From: Strigops habroptila
Lineage: Eukaryota > Chordata > Aves > Psittaciformes > Psittacidae
Assembly (NCBI RefSeq): GCF_004027225.2
Contig: NC_044278.2
Span: 59,780,243-59,844,242 of the forward strand
DNA length: 64,000 nucleotides
Direction: 5' to 3'
Shown piece by piece: positions 63,654 through 64,000 of this stretch (its first letter is position 1; every line of letters starts with the position of its first letter). The translations under genes and the position numbers were made by a program. Under the pieces are notes generated by a model, which had not been told where the DNA came from, searched no databases, and was given only the letters and a program-made list of their open reading frames with translations.

Positions 63654-64000
63654 TCATAGAATCACAGAATCATAGAATGGCTTGGGTTGGAAGGAACCTC
63701 AAAGCTCATCTACTTCCAACCCCTCTGCTATGGGCAGGGACACCTTCCACTAGACCAGGTTGCTCAAAGCCCCATCCAACCTGGTCTTAAATACTGCCAG
63801 GGATGGGTTATCCACAGCTTCTCTGAGCAACCTGTTCCAGTGTCGCACCACCCTCACAGTAAAGAACTTCTTCCTTATATCTAATCTAAATCTACCCTCT
63901 TTCAGTTTAAAGCCATTAACCCTTGTCCTATCACTACACACCCTCATAAAAAGTCCCTTGCCAGCTTTCCTGTAATTCTCTGCTAATTCCTAAACTCTGC
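63654..64000 (-). mobile_element. CR1 LINE, 3' end, comparatively young, runs to the window edge
   Basis: It begins with three reverse-complement octamers (TCATAGAATCACAGAATCAT AGAATGG), the CR1 3' terminus, then GGCTTGGGTTGGAAGGAACC and GACACCTTCCACTAGACCAG, the usual bird CR1 3' UTR. The ORF2 C-terminus follows on the minus strand (63947-63750): LDIRKKFFTVRVVRHWNRL and a terminal LDGALSNLV, open and little damaged. After about 63975 (TTTCCTGTAATTCTCTGC) the match weakens, so either the 5' truncation point lies there or the copy has diverged. The window ends before this can be decided. Confidence 0.93.

Noticed and set aside
1..64000. Endogenous retrovirus or LTR element
   Set aside because: I looked for paired long terminal repeats, a tRNA primer site, a polypurine tract and gag/pol motifs. 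None was found, and the only RT motifs belong to LINEs.
1..64000. CRISPR arrays, operons, bacterial or phage systems
   Set aside because: The composition, CR1 elements and absence of long frames show vertebrate nuclear DNA. No spaced direct repeats or dense coding exist.

Overview
This window looks like about 64 kb of non-coding nuclear DNA from a bird. It is AT-rich, and I found no protein-coding gene I could defend. The recognisable retrotransposons are mainly CR1 LINEs, including two comparatively well-preserved copies whose 3' ends carry the CR1 octamer repeat (ATTCTRTG)n. I recognise no L1, Alu or other mammal-type repeats and no LTR retrovirus. Sparse, 5'-truncated CR1 plus old amniote repeats in otherwise unique sequence fits an avian gene desert or a very long intron. 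The species and the neighbouring genes cannot be read from the window.

Layout. 1-12 kb: mostly unique sequence, a short GATA repeat, a dense segment at 2.4-2.8 kb with good splice-like signals (a candidate micro-exon), a worn palindromic DNA-transposon remnant at 4.2 kb and a small tandem duplication at 6.1 kb. 12-17 kb: an old minus-strand CR1 (12.1-12.6 kb) and the best CR1 copy (15.8-16.9 kb, plus strand), which carries a broken reverse-transcriptase reading frame. 17-30 kb: unique sequence, a very old LINE reverse-transcriptase C-terminal fragment at 23.0 kb, an old minus-strand CR1 at 25.9-26.8 kb and a polypyrimidine tract at 28.3-28.5 kb. 30-41 kb: a perfect 17-bp inverted repeat (30.5 kb), a CR1 fragment with an internal deletion (35.2 kb), a (GGGAA)n array (37.1-37.3 kb), a palindromic MITE-like element (38.1 kb) and a long ancient CR1 (39.3-40.3 kb). 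41-54 kb: mostly unique sequence with a MITE remnant (49.9 kb), a MIR/CORE-SINE fragment (50.7 kb) and an enhancer-like AT-rich block (52.4-53.1 kb). 54-64 kb: a (GGAGA)n array (55.0-55.3 kb), a second copy of the palindromic element (58.3-58.5 kb), A-rich runs and a CR1 running to the right edge.

The longest open reading frames (160-205 codons) are translations of the two purine pentamer arrays and are not genes. The observations most worth checking are the two copies of a near-perfectly palindromic ~265-bp element, the ancient LINE protein fragment inside otherwise unique sequence, the candidate micro-exon with a nearby TGCATG, the G-quadruplex/triplex-prone pentamer arrays, and the perfect inverted repeats. 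No new multi-gene system is visible.
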